Of a stretch of 64,000 nt of DNA, positions 15,891 through 24,661 are shown one piece after another (positions within the stretch are counted from its first letter, which is position 1; the number at the start of each line of letters is the position of its first letter). Below the pieces are notes generated by a model that had not been told where the DNA came from, searched no databases, and saw nothing but the letters and a program-made list of their open reading frames with translations. This stretch comes from Streptomyces sp. man185 (GTDB lineage Bacteria; Actinomycetota; Actinomycetes; Streptomycetales; Streptomycetaceae): the NCBI GenBank assembly GCA_002551355.1, contig NTHE01000004.1, forward strand, positions 84,788-148,787, in the 5' to 3' direction. The position numbers were made by a program, and so were the translations under genes.

Positions 15891-16673
15891 TCATCCCCCC
15901 CAACGCCGGATGCCGGAGACGGCCTCCAACCGCCCGCGCCGTTGGTCGGGGGTCTCGACGATCAGTGCCGCTCCGACCTGCCCTGCGGCCAGGTACCAGA
16001 CGCCGGGGTACAGCTCTGCCTGCGGAGTTCCGTCCGCCGTGTGCTCGGCGAGGAGGACGCGGGACTCCGGAACGGAGAACCAGAAGGGGGCGAACGCGTG
16101 TGTTTGGTCCGAGGGCCAGGCCACAGGGGCGGAAGGGGCCGGCGGTCGGACCGGATCGGAGCCCGTTGCGTAGGGGTTGTGCGGTGCGGGAACCGGCCGG
16201 GGCGACTTTGGCCGCGGATCGGCCGCCGTAGCGGCCATGAGCGGCAGGTCCAAAGCCGGGACCCTGCCCCGCGCTCCCACCGCGGCGGCCAGGGCCACGG
16301 CGGAACCCGTGCTGAGCACCGCTCCGACGTCGAGTCCCGCTTCCTCGCCGCCGCCGAACAGCGGACCGATGGCCGACCACGCCGAGAAGAACGCGCAGCC
16401 GGTTGCCCATTGGGAGACCTCCAGGCCGAGGAGGGACACCCGCCCGGGAGCGTAGACCGAGACGAGCACCAAGGCCCCCGCCACGGCTCCGACGGCGTGC
16501 AGGGTCAGCAGCACGGGCAGCATGGTGTCCTTCCACGCGGTGGCGGAGCACACCACACCCGCCCGGTCCTGGCATGCCTCCACGCTGTAGAAGGTGAGGA
16601 AGGACGCTGCGACCAGCGTCAGGGCGGCTGCCACCGCGGCGGCGTCCGCCCGGCTGAGTGCGCGAATGTCCAT
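15891..16673 (-). CDS. Membrane protein, unknown function
   Basis: A 260-residue protein with about four N-terminal transmembrane helices (for example AAAVAAALTLVAASFLTFY and VLLTLHAVGAVAGALVLVSV), a proline-rich linker near residue 155 and a soluble C-terminal domain of about 80 residues. Two cysteines in the first extracytoplasmic loop (EACQDRAGVVC) may form a disulfide. It is the last gene of the DUF805-kinase unit, 71 nt after the kinase stop, so it may be a target or partner of that kinase. The family is not recognised. Confidence 0.7.
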   Translation of the reverse strand: MDIRALSRADAAAVAAALTLVAASFLTFYSVEACQDRAGVVCSATAWKDTMLPVLLTLHAVGAVAGALVLVSVYAPGRVSLLGLEVSQWATGCAFFSAWSAIGPLFGGGEEAGLDVGAVLSTGSAVALAAAVGARGRVPALDLPLMAATAADPRPKSPRPVPAPHNPYATGSDPVRPPAPSAPVAWPSDQTHAFAPFWFSVPESRVLLAEHTADGTPQAELYPGVWYLAAGQVGAALIVETPDQRRGRLEAVSGIRRWGG

Positions 16674-16744
16674 CCGATCGTCCGTTTCTTCTCGTGTGTA
16701 CCGTCCGCTTGCGGGTGGTGCTCTTCGATGGGTGTCGCCGACGG

Positions 16745-18181
16745 TCACTCGTGACCGGTGGAGATCCAGATGGTGACGACCCGGTCGCTCTCGTCGACGA
16801 AACTGCCCAACGGGTCCTGGTTCACGATGACGTCCTTGCCCCAGAGCTTCTCGTCCTGCTTCTTCTCGACCAGGGTCCACCCTCCTGCCGAGGCGCACTT
16901 CCGGGCCGACGCGATGTGCTTAAGCTTGAAGAACGGCACGGGCACCGAACCGTCCTGGAGCGGCTCCTGCTGGCATTCGGACAAACCCATGGTGAGTTCC
17001 GGGCTTCCGCTGCGGATCGCGGTGGGACCGTCGGAGGGTGCGTCGGAACCGTTTTCCGAGGACGAGGCGGCGGGTGTGGGATCGGCGTGCGCACCGCGGT
17101 CTGCGGAGCCCCCTCGGGGCATGAACGCCCAGGCGGCGGCGCCGAGGAGCACCACGGCCAAAGCTGCCAGGAACGGCGTGGTTCTGGAGCGCCGCCGCAC
17201 CGCCGGCGGGTGGAAGCCGCGCTGCGGCGGAGGTGGGTACGCGGTCGCGTGCAGGGTGGGGGCGGGCTGGGGCCCGGCGCCGTGCGGCGACGGCACGGCG
17301 TGGGCGGCGGGACCGAAGGACGCCGACGACCTGGCCTCGTTGATGGCCCGCATCATCGACGACGCGTCGGGGAACCGGGCGGCTGGGTCCTTCTGCATGG
17401 CCCGGTGCACGACGCCGTCCACGGCCGGGGACACGGAGGGGTTGAGCGCGGAGGGGGCCCGGGGGACCTCCTGGACGTGGGCGTAGGCGATGGTGAGGGC
17501 CGAGTCGCCGTCGAAGGGCACGAGGCCGGTGACGAGTTCGAAGAGCAGGCAGCCGACCGAGTAGAGGTCGGAGCGGGTGTCGACCTCCCTGCCGAGCGCC
17601 TGCTCGGGCGAGAGGTACTGCGGGGTCCCGACAATGGCGCCGGTCTGGGTCATCGACGTCGACGAGGACTGAAGGGCCCTCGCGATACCGAAGTCCATCA
17701 CCTTCACCGCGCCGCGACGGGTGACCATGACGTTGGCCGGCTTGACGTCGCGGTGCACCAGACCCATCTCGTGGCTGGCCTGGAGAGCCAGGAGGATCTC
17801 GGAGGTGAGGTCCAGCGCTTCCTGTGTGCTCATCGCCCGTCCGGCCGGGCCGGTGTGCAGGAGGTCGCGCAGGGACTGACCCTCCACATATTCCATCACG
17901 ATGTAGTGCACGTGGCGCCCGTCGACCACCTCCTCCCCGGAGTCGAAGACCGAGACGATGTTGGGGTGGTTGAGCTTGGCGACCGTCTGCGCCTCGCGCC
18001 GGAATCGCGCCCGGAAGGAGGGATCATGACTGAGTTCGGGGTGGAGCAGTTTGACCGCCACGGAGCGGTCGAGGACGGCGTCGTAGGCGAGGTAGACCGC
18101 CGCCATCCCGCCGCGTCCGAGTTCGTGCCGCAGGGCGTACCGGTCGTTGCCGATCGACTGCATGTGGGGACGTACGTCCAT
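16745..18181 (-). CDS. PknB-type Ser/Thr protein kinase with one external domain
   Basis: A 478-residue receptor-like kinase. The kinase domain occupies residues ~14-275, with GRGGMAAVY (nucleotide loop), AVKLL, HRDVKPANV (catalytic loop), DFG in VMDFGIA and GTPQYLSPE. A proline-rich juxtamembrane stretch, one transmembrane helix (FLAALAVVLLGAAAWAF) and an external domain follow. The external domain ends in a single PASTA-like repeat (VEKKQDEKLWGKDVIVNQDP). PknB usually has several PASTA repeats, so this is a short version. The start ATG 18181 has GGATACGGAG just upstream. It lies between DUF805 and a membrane protein in one unit preceded by activator box B. Confidence 0.9.
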   Translation of the reverse strand: MDVRPHMQSIGNDRYALRHELGRGGMAAVYLAYDAVLDRSVAVKLLHPELSHDPSFRARFRREAQTVAKLNHPNIVSVFDSGEEVVDGRHVHYIVMEYVEGQSLRDLLHTGPAGRAMSTQEALDLTSEILLALQASHEMGLVHRDVKPANVMVTRRGAVKVMDFGIARALQSSSTSMTQTGAIVGTPQYLSPEQALGREVDTRSDLYSVGCLLFELVTGLVPFDGDSALTIAYAHVQEVPRAPSALNPSVSPAVDGVVHRAMQKDPAARFPDASSMMRAINEARSSASFGPAAHAVPSPHGAGPQPAPTLHATAYPPPPQRGFHPPAVRRRSRTTPFLAALAVVLLGAAAWAFMPRGGSADRGAHADPTPAASSSENGSDAPSDGPTAIRSGSPELTMGLSECQQEPLQDGSVPVPFFKLKHIASARKCASAGGWTLVEKKQDEKLWGKDVIVNQDPLGSFVDESDRVVTIWISTGHE

Positions 18182-18212
18182 CTCTCCGTATCCGATCGCC
18201 GACTCGCGGCCC

Positions 18213-18590
18213 TCAGTTGGTGGACCAGGCCTGGGGGCTGTGCGAGACGATTTTGGGATTGGGGCCGTAGGCGTTGGGGTGGGGAGCACTGTCGCTGACG
18301 AGGAAGACCAGGAGGACGATCGCGCCCGCCAGAGGGACGAAGGCGACTAGAATCCACCACCCTGACCGGCCGGTGTCGTGGAGCCGGCGGACCGCGACGG
18401 CCAGACCGGGCAGGAACAGCGCCAGGCTGTAGATGATGCTGAGGAAGCCGAAAGCGTCCAGCACGCCGTCCACCACCATGAGCAACACGCTCAGGATCAG
18501 GTTGACCAGGGCGAACATCCAGAACTCCTCCCGTCGCGCCCGGCCGGTGAAGGTGGCGTACTTCCTCAGGACATCGAGGTACCAGTGCAC
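18213..18590 (-). CDS. DUF805 membrane protein
   Basis: A 125-residue inner-membrane protein of the DUF805 (YhaH) family. It begins with the conserved YATFTGRARREEFWMF and carries RRLHDTGRSGWWIL between the third and fourth helices, both hallmarks of the family. Function is unknown. The GTG at 18590 has AGGAG 5 nt upstream. It heads the unit with the protein kinase and a membrane protein. Confidence 0.88.
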   Translation of the reverse strand: MHWYLDVLRKYATFTGRARREEFWMFALVNLILSVLLMVVDGVLDAFGFLSIIYSLALFLPGLAVAVRRLHDTGRSGWWILVAFVPLAGAIVLLVFLVSDSAPHPNAYGPNPKIVSHSPQAWSTN

Positions 18591-18882
18591 TTTTTCTCCT
18601 AGGGAGGGAACAACGGGTTTCCGCGTTCCACGGTGAAGACCGGGTGCCGCCACGACGGCGGGCGGGAGCAGGCCGGTCGGTTCGTCTGCTGCGCCGCGAC
18701 GACGGGCCGGAGGGAGCGCGGTCGCTGCCCTCCCGCACGAACCTTCGCTGACGCGGTCGAGCACGCCCGTCCCTCCCGTCCAGCGGCTTCCGCACCACGA
18801 ATGAACCTCGCCGCGGGCGAGGACCCGCACCACGGACGGCCCCCGATCCCCGCACGGTGAAGGTCGGGTGGGGGCCGTCTCC

Positions 18883-18927
18883 ATTAGACGAGGCGGAGGC
18901 GCGGCCGGTGTGAGCAATGACTGCTCT
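18883..18927 (-). promoter_or_regulatory. 17-bp activator box B and -10 (DUF805-kinase unit)
   Basis: TGAGCA-ATGAC-TGCTCT (18911..18927), followed leftward after 22 nt by TCTAAT (18888..18883), which matches TATAAT at five of six positions. It predicts a leader of about 285 nt before the DUF805 start. The rest of the 355-bp gap holds no visible gene. Confidence 0.65.
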
Positions 18928-18945
18928 ACTCACGCCGGCCTTCCC

Positions 18946-19899
18946 TCAGGAGCCGAGCACCGGATAGTGGTCCGAGTATCGGGTGTACGTTGTGCTGCCC
19001 AACTTCCAGGCCGGCGACCACACCTCCTGCCCCGTGTTGCGCCAGGACGCGGGACGGGCGTGCCTGTTGTCGTACAGGACGTAGTCCAGCCACTGGCGGG
19101 GCGAGTCCGGGTACCGCTTGCGGGTCAGGGCGTTAGTGACCGGGTCGGTGGTGTGGGGATGGCCGTCGTAGGCCGGGATGGCGGCGTCCAGGGTGGCAAT
19201 CATCCCCGTGTACTCGGAAGAGTTGCGGTCCACGTTCAGGTCGCCAGCGAAGACGACGGGCTCGTTCTCGGGCACGGCCAGCGCGTCCACGAAGGCGCGC
19301 ATCTCCTGCAACTGGGCAGTGCGGACCTCGGCCGCCTCCCCGCTGCCGCACAGGGAGTCGTCCGCCTGCAGGTGTGTTCCCAGGACGTGCACGGGGTGGC
19401 CGCCGACGTCGAGCCGGGCGTAGGCGAAGCCCTTCTGAGACAGTCCGTCCGTGCCGCAGGCCCCGTCGAAGACGTACTGGACCTTGCGAGTGATGGGCCA
19501 ACGGCTCGCGATGGCGACGCCCCCGTCCTCGGGGGCGAAGGCGGAGTAGTCGCCCTTCGTCTCGTTCCAGCCGCTCTTCGAGCGGCCCACGACGGGGGTG
19601 CGGTACGGGTAGCCCTGCAGACGACCCATCAGGATGCCAGAGGCGCTGTTGTCGAAGAGTTCCTGGAAGACGACCACGTCGTGGCCGGCCAGGTACGGGG
19701 CGGACCCGATGAGCCCGCCGCGCACGTCCTGGGCCCAGCCGTCCGTGATGAACGACGGCAGCAGCATCGTGTTGGTGGTCAGCACCCGCAGGGAGGGCAC
19801 CGCGTGTGTGGTGCCCTCGCCGTCGGACGACGCGGAGGCGGTCGAGGGGGCGGCGGCCAGGACGGCGGCGGTGAGTAGGGCGGTGGCACGGAGCCGCAT
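18946..19899 (-). CDS. Secreted sphingomyelinase C-like phosphodiesterase
   Basis: A 317-residue secreted enzyme of the endonuclease/exonuclease/phosphatase fold, bacterial neutral sphingomyelinase branch. It has a signal peptide of about 24 residues (RLRATALLTAAVLAAAPSTASA). Metal-binding glutamate lies in VVFQELFDN, then AGDLNVDRNSSEY (DxN) and the terminal SDHYPV (catalytic SDH). Two cysteines (GACGTDG, SLCGSG) may pair. It would hydrolyse sphingomyelin or related phospholipids outside the cell. ATG 19899 has GGAGGAA upstream. It lies 78 nt downstream of the MFS gene and has its own possible box-driven promoter. Confidence 0.88.
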   Translation of the reverse strand: MRLRATALLTAAVLAAAPSTASASSDGEGTTHAVPSLRVLTTNTMLLPSFITDGWAQDVRGGLIGSAPYLAGHDVVVFQELFDNSASGILMGRLQGYPYRTPVVGRSKSGWNETKGDYSAFAPEDGGVAIASRWPITRKVQYVFDGACGTDGLSQKGFAYARLDVGGHPVHVLGTHLQADDSLCGSGEAAEVRTAQLQEMRAFVDALAVPENEPVVFAGDLNVDRNSSEYTGMIATLDAAIPAYDGHPHTTDPVTNALTRKRYPDSPRQWLDYVLYDNRHARPASWRNTGQEVWSPAWKLGSTTYTRYSDHYPVLGS

Positions 19900-19935
19900 G
19901 GGCTTCCTCCAGAGGGATGGACGAGGACCCGGAAC

Positions 19936-19980
19936 ACCCTGGACTGTCCGCGCGGAGATGTCGTGAGTACCCACCACCTA
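19936..19980 (-). promoter_or_regulatory. Weak activator box and -10 for the sphingomyelinase
   Basis: The proximal half TGAGTA (19964..19969) is exact and CAGGGT (19941..19936) lies 22 nt downstream, the register shared with strong copies. The distal half (CACCTA) is poor and overlaps the end of the MFS gene. Confidence 0.4.
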
Positions 19981-21282
19981 CGAGCTCCCGCCGCCCGTCT
20001 GCCCTCCCGGCGGGCCGGTCACCGGGGCGCGTCCCACCCAGACCAGGGCCCCCGCCAGCATGGCGGCCGTGGCGGCCCACCAGGGCCAGTGACCGCCGGG
20101 CAGCCGGCTGACGACCAGCGCCGTGCAGGCGCCGGACACCTGCAGGCCCAGCGACTCCACGGACACGGCGGTGGCCCGGTTCGCGGCCGGGACGCTGCGG
20201 TGCAGCAGGTCGGCGGCGTTGGGGTCGCCCACGCCCTGCCCCAGGTACATCAGCCCGAACCCCAGCGCGGCCAGTCCGGTGGGCAGGGCGCCGGAGGAGA
20301 GGGCCGTCGAGGCGACGAGCGCCATCCCCACCGTGCTGCCCGCCTGCCCCGCGAGGACCGCCCGCTCGCTGCTGCCGACGAAGCGGGCCACGGGCGGGGC
20401 GAGGACCCCGCCCGCGGCATGGGCGAGCAGGCCGGTGCAGGCGAGAGCCGCGAACACTAGCGCCCCGGACTCCGGCAGTCCCGTCAGGTCCGCGGCGCGC
20501 TGCGGGGTGAGCAGTTCCAGCGTCACCAGCGCCGCCCCGGAGGCGGTGGCGCTCAGCACGACCCGCCGCAGGACGGCATCACGGCCGCCGAGTTGCAGGC
20601 CGTCAAGGACCGTGCGCACGACCCCGCGCAGGATCGCGGGTGCTGCGGGGCGATGGCGCGGCTCGCGGAGCGCGACCAGTACGTATACCGCGCAGAACAC
20701 GTCGAGCGCGGCACCGGCTAGCAAGGGGACTGACAGGGGGAGCAGCGATCCGCCCGACACAGTCTCCAGGCGGTCTCCCACGGCCCTTTCCACCAGCCAG
20801 GGCAAGCCCCCGCCCACCAGAATGCCGACTCCCATGGTGGCGGAGCCAACCGCACTGCCCCGTGCCAGCCCTCGGCGCAGGTCCACTCCCTGCCCGGACA
20901 CCCGTCGTTCAGCCTCCACGTACCACGCCTCCGCGGGGCCGCTCGCCAGGGCGCGCGCACCGCCCGCCAGCACCATGCCGAAGGCCAGGATCGATACGGA
21001 TGTGCCAAGACCCTGGAGGACCAGGGCCAGGCCGTTCAGCACCAGTGCCGAGGCGAGGACGGTCCGCCGGGCCAGGACGTCGGCGACACCGCCTGTCGGC
21101 AGTTCGAGGAGCGCGGCGGTCAGCGAGTGTGCGGCGATCAGAACCGCGACGGTAGGCAGCCCCATCCCGCGCTCGATGAACAGGAGCACGACCGGAGCGA
21201 GGGAGAGACCGTTCGGGAACCAGATCAGTGCGCACACCGTCGTGTACCGCGCGAGCGGGCTCGCCCCCGCAACGCTGCTCAC
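19978..21282 (-). CDS. MFS transporter (12-helix)
   Basis: A 434-residue major-facilitator protein with about 12 hydrophobic segments; the motif A equivalent is GGVADVLARRTVLASAL between helices 2 and 3. It resembles actinomycete MFS carriers near biosynthetic loci. The substrate is unknown. The GTG at 21282 overlaps the stop of the TPR gene by 4 nt (GTGA), so the two are translationally coupled. Confidence 0.83.
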   Translation of the reverse strand: MSSVAGASPLARYTTVCALIWFPNGLSLAPVVLLFIERGMGLPTVAVLIAAHSLTAALLELPTGGVADVLARRTVLASALVLNGLALVLQGLGTSVSILAFGMVLAGGARALASGPAEAWYVEAERRVSGQGVDLRRGLARGSAVGSATMGVGILVGGGLPWLVERAVGDRLETVSGGSLLPLSVPLLAGAALDVFCAVYVLVALREPRHRPAAPAILRGVVRTVLDGLQLGGRDAVLRRVVLSATASGAALVTLELLTPQRAADLTGLPESGALVFAALACTGLLAHAAGGVLAPPVARFVGSSERAVLAGQAGSTVGMALVASTALSSGALPTGLAALGFGLMYLGQGVGDPNAADLLHRSVPAANRATAVSVESLGLQVSGACTALVVSRLPGGHWPWWAATAAMLAGALVWVGRAPVTGPPGGQTGGGSS

Positions 21283-22604
21283 GAGCGGATTTCGGCGTCC
21301 CCGTCCGGACCGCCCGGCACCCCCCGACCGGCCCCGTCGAGGTATGGCAGGGGCAGCCCGGCTATGACTAGGGCCACTTCGTCGGCCCGCGGATCCCCGT
21401 CGTCACGGACGGCGAGTTCATCGACGGCACGATGGACACGGTTCCTCAACACGTCGAGCGATTCGGGCGTCAGACGGGGCCGCAGGCCGTACGCGCGGGG
21501 GATCTCGTGCCAGATGATGGCCCCCTCCGCCGGTCTTGCTCCAGAGAGGTCAGGGCCGGAACGTCGCCCGGACGGCGGGAGTCCGCCCAGGGCCTCCCGG
21601 ACGACGCGCAGCAGGGGGTGCTCATCCCTGACAGACCCCTTCAGGATCGCCAGCGCCCGCTCCCACATGTGCCGCGCCCCTTCGAGGTCCTCCCGGCTGC
21701 GCATCGACAGGGCGAGATTGTTCAGCGTGACGGCAAGCTCGGGATGGGAGGGTCCGAGGTGCCGTTCCTTGATGAAGAGACAGCGGTCGAAGCCGGTTTC
21801 TGCCCGATCGTGCCGACCCTGCTTGTAGTGCAGTGCGGCGAGGTTGCCCAGGGCCATGCCCGTTTCCAGGTGGTGGGGGCCGTGGTGCTCCTCAATTACC
21901 GCCAGGGCCTCGGTGAGCAGGTCCTCCGCCTCGTCGAGGCGGTCGAGGTCCGTCAGGACGGCGGCGAGCGCCGCCTTGTCGGCCGCGACCTCGACGCTGT
22001 TCTCACCGAGCAGCTGCACTCGCATGTGCACGGCACGCCGGGCGGGTTCTTCCGCCGCCGCGAAGTCGCCCCGTGCGTGGGCCAGGCCCCCGATGTTGTG
22101 CAGCACCGACGCCATGGCGGCCCCCTCGGGGGCACCGGCCTGCCGCAAGAGGGTGCGTGCCCGATTGTAGAAGGCGGCTGCGTGGTCGAAGCGCCCTGCG
22201 TACCTGAAGAGGATCCCGAGTTCGTTGCAGAGTTCGAACAGCTCGCTGCCGTACCGGACCGGAGCGTCCTCCGCCACGGCGAGCGCCGAACTGAGCAGGT
22301 GCTCCGACTCCTCGTACCGGCCCTGCAGGCGACGCACCGTGCCGAGTTGCCGACGGGTGAGCAGCCTCAGAGCCGTCCGCCCCGGTACACCGTCGGACGC
22401 CGCGACCACCTCCTCAGCGAGTTCCAGCAGGAGAGCCGCCCTGGGGAGGTCCCCCTCCTGGCATGCCACCGTCGCGGACTCGACGAGGACGGTGACGCTG
22501 TCTTGGGTGTCCCACCAGCCCGTCTCCTCCGGCGAGACGCTCGCCGCCTCCGCGACGCGATTGAGCAGTGCCTCGGGCACCGGGGCCATGTCCGTACCTC
22601 TCAT
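21279..22604 (-). CDS. Tetratricopeptide (kinesin-light-chain-like) repeat protein
   Basis: A 441-residue cytoplasmic protein made of TPR repeats between about residues 60 and 340. Examples are ELCNELGILFRYAGRFDHAA, VLHNIGGLAHARGDFAAAEE, ALGNLAALHYKQGRHDRAE and TLNNLALSMRSREDLEGA. No ATPase or DNA-binding domain is seen, unlike SARP/STAND regulators that carry similar repeats. The start ATG 22604 has GAGAGGAAG 8 nt upstream. It is coupled to the MFS gene downstream and preceded by activator box C. Presumably a protein-interaction scaffold or peptide sensor. Confidence 0.8.
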   Translation of the reverse strand: MRGTDMAPVPEALLNRVAEAASVSPEETGWWDTQDSVTVLVESATVACQEGDLPRAALLLELAEEVVAASDGVPGRTALRLLTRRQLGTVRRLQGRYEESEHLLSSALAVAEDAPVRYGSELFELCNELGILFRYAGRFDHAAAFYNRARTLLRQAGAPEGAAMASVLHNIGGLAHARGDFAAAEEPARRAVHMRVQLLGENSVEVAADKAALAAVLTDLDRLDEAEDLLTEALAVIEEHHGPHHLETGMALGNLAALHYKQGRHDRAETGFDRCLFIKERHLGPSHPELAVTLNNLALSMRSREDLEGARHMWERALAILKGSVRDEHPLLRVVREALGGLPPSGRRSGPDLSGARPAEGAIIWHEIPRAYGLRPRLTPESLDVLRNRVHRAVDELAVRDDGDPRADEVALVIAGLPLPYLDGAGRGVPGGPDGDAEIRS

Positions 22605-22727
22605 GAGAACTTCCTCTCCGGAGCCGTGGGGCGGGGTCGGCCGTTCCACCGCTTCGGTGCCGGTTTCCTGCACCGGGAAGGCAGGAGGGGAAAGCGAACG
22701 AGGCGCCCGTGTCGCGCCCACCCGTAC

Positions 22728-22772
22728 AGCATTCGCGGAACCCGGCCGGATGGAGTGAGTAGGATTTGCTCG
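22728..22772 (-). promoter_or_regulatory. 17-bp activator box C (TPR-MFS operon)
   Basis: TGAGTA-GGATT-TGCTCG (22756..22772), with AATGCT (22733..22728) 22 nt downstream in the leftward direction. The -10 is weak. The remainder of the 348-bp intergenic region shows no gene. Confidence 0.55.
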
Positions 22773-22952
22773 ATGTGGAAGTCGGAGGTGGCGGGAAACA
22801 GCCTTCGCGTCCGGATACGACTGCTCCCCGGACCGGGGAGTGATTTACCCGGTCCGAGGAGGGGCGCAGCCGGTCCGCTACGGCCGACTGCGGGTTCGGA
22901 CGTTTACCGCTGAGTCGTGGGACGTTTCATCCGGAGCTTTCCGGCTGGCCGG

Positions 22953-24122
22953 TCAGAGCTCGTCGACGTGCCAGGGGCCGAGACCGATGGTGCCGTTGCC
23001 GGCTGCACCGGTGAAGGGGTCCCACGCGCTCTTCTGGATGGTGTACCAGGAGTCGACGTAGTCGTGGTCGTCGCTGAACCAACCCTGGGGGATGGCCTTG
23101 ATGATGGCCTCCACCAGCGGCACGTACTGGGACTGGTTGATGACGGTGAGGAGCCCATTGGCGACCGCCTTGGCCAGCTCGGCGTAGTTGGCTTGGGTGT
23201 CCTCCTCCATCATGACGATGTCGACCGCATTGAACTTGAAGTGCGACCAGTTGACGAGGATCTGCTTGGGCTTGTACGTGGTGTTGTCGTAGTCGAGGTA
23301 GGGCATCTGGACCGTGTCGACCTGCGGCTGCCCCTGGGGGTTCACTCCGGCGACGAGGGCGTAGATTTCGGCCCCGCCCTTGTGCCAAGGCTCGCGGTCC
23401 TCCTTCAGACGGACGTCCTCCATGAGGGTGGCGTCGTAGCCGCCGTTCGTCTTGGTGTTGCTGCTGCGGGTGGACCGCTCGACGACGTCGGTCGGGACGT
23501 TCGCGTCGACGCCCTGCTGCGCCAGGGCGGAGCGGAACTGCTCGAGACCGGCGTTCATGCTCCGTTCGCCGTCGATGCCCACGACCAGGACCGGACGGTC
23601 GGGGGTCGTGCGGGCGTCGAGCTTGTGGACCCGGCCCTCGGCGTCGTACGCGTTGATGGTGCGGGCGTCGTCATCGGCCTCACCAGCGACCAGGAGCGGC
23701 GTCCCGCCGCGGACCTGGGCACGCATGGACTCGTCGCCGAGGCGCACCTCGATCAGGGAACCGGCGTTCGACCGGAGGCCCTTGGCCCGCAGGACGTCGG
23801 CGTTGCCGTTTGCCGCCTGCCGGTCGAACTTCTCCAGTCCGCGGGTCTTGCCCGCGAGGGCGAGAAGGTCGGTCGCGCCCTTTTCCCCCTCAACGGCCTT
23901 GCGGAGCTTCCCGTCGACGCCCGGCGTGCCGAGCGCGGCGGCCAGTTCCTTGGCGAGTTTGTCGGTGGTGCCGGTCACCTTCTGCGCCGTACGGCTCGTT
24001 GTCGGTGCCTTGGCCGCGGGCTCGGCCAGGGCGGACGCGGCTCCGGTTCCGGCGGTGCAGAACAGCACGGCGGAGGCGGCGAGAGGGACCATGGCGTGCT
24101 TGGCCATCTTGTTCATACGCAT
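22953..24122 (-). CDS. Secreted DUF3103-like protein
   Basis: A 389-residue exported protein. The N-terminus (MRMNKMAKHAM, then a hydrophobic stretch ending GAASALAEPA) is a signal peptide. The C-terminal half contains EIYALVAGV, MPYLDYDNTTY, ILVNWSHFKFNAV and MMEEDTQANY, which I associate with the DUF3103 family of unknown function. Its acidic EED and nearby histidine could bind metal, but no classical protease motif is present. Near the end, WYTIQKSAWDPFTGAAGNGTIG resembles a surface repeat. It is monocistronic and preceded by a ~310-nt leader and box D. Confidence 0.65.
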   Translation of the reverse strand: MRMNKMAKHAMVPLAASAVLFCTAGTGAASALAEPAAKAPTTSRTAQKVTGTTDKLAKELAAALGTPGVDGKLRKAVEGEKGATDLLALAGKTRGLEKFDRQAANGNADVLRAKGLRSNAGSLIEVRLGDESMRAQVRGGTPLLVAGEADDDARTINAYDAEGRVHKLDARTTPDRPVLVVGIDGERSMNAGLEQFRSALAQQGVDANVPTDVVERSTRSSNTKTNGGYDATLMEDVRLKEDREPWHKGGAEIYALVAGVNPQGQPQVDTVQMPYLDYDNTTYKPKQILVNWSHFKFNAVDIVMMEEDTQANYAELAKAVANGLLTVINQSQYVPLVEAIIKAIPQGWFSDDHDYVDSWYTIQKSAWDPFTGAAGNGTIGLGPWHVDEL

Positions 24123-24436
24123 TCGCGCATACCCCTTTTTCTCGTTCTGGCTGGTGGAAACCGAACCAGTGTGGGACCTGGGGCACCGTGAGCTCAGGGG
24201 CGGGCCGCGTCGTGTATTTTTCAGCCGCCTTGCCGGAACTTTAACTCGCGGTGCCGTAGATCTGCTGATCAGGGATTGCCGTGCGGAACGGAAGTCGACC
24301 GCACGGTCGGGGGAGGCGTGTTGAGGGCTGCGCGTCGTGTGTTGCAGAAATAGACCGGAATCCTTCTTGGCGGCTTTAATCCACCTACAAGAAAGAGAGT
24401 CCCTGGAACTTCCCCCGAAATTCCTGAACAACGAGA

Positions 24437-24481
24437 ACTCTAGTTACCGGCCCGTTCGGTGTCCTGAGTAGGACATGCTCA
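24437..24481 (-). promoter_or_regulatory. 17-bp activator box D and -10 (DUF3103-like gene)
   Basis: TGAGTA-GGACA-TGCTCA (24465..24481) is followed leftward after 22 nt by TAGAGT (24442..24437), a good actinomycete -10. It predicts a ~310-nt untranslated leader. The 539-bp gap from 24123 contains no other recognisable element. Confidence 0.7.
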
Positions 24482-24661
24482 ATTCGGCATCGTGATGGGT
24501 TTCCATACGTATCCACATGGGCCTTTCGTCCTTTTTTATGGGGCGTGGCGGGGGAGGTGCGAACTCAGGTTTGGCGCGCGGTGGAGCCGTGCGCCCCCGC
24601 CTTCGGTGCGGCCCGCGGTCGGCGCGCGGCGCGGCCCCCGGTGCCGCGACGGGTCCTTCGC

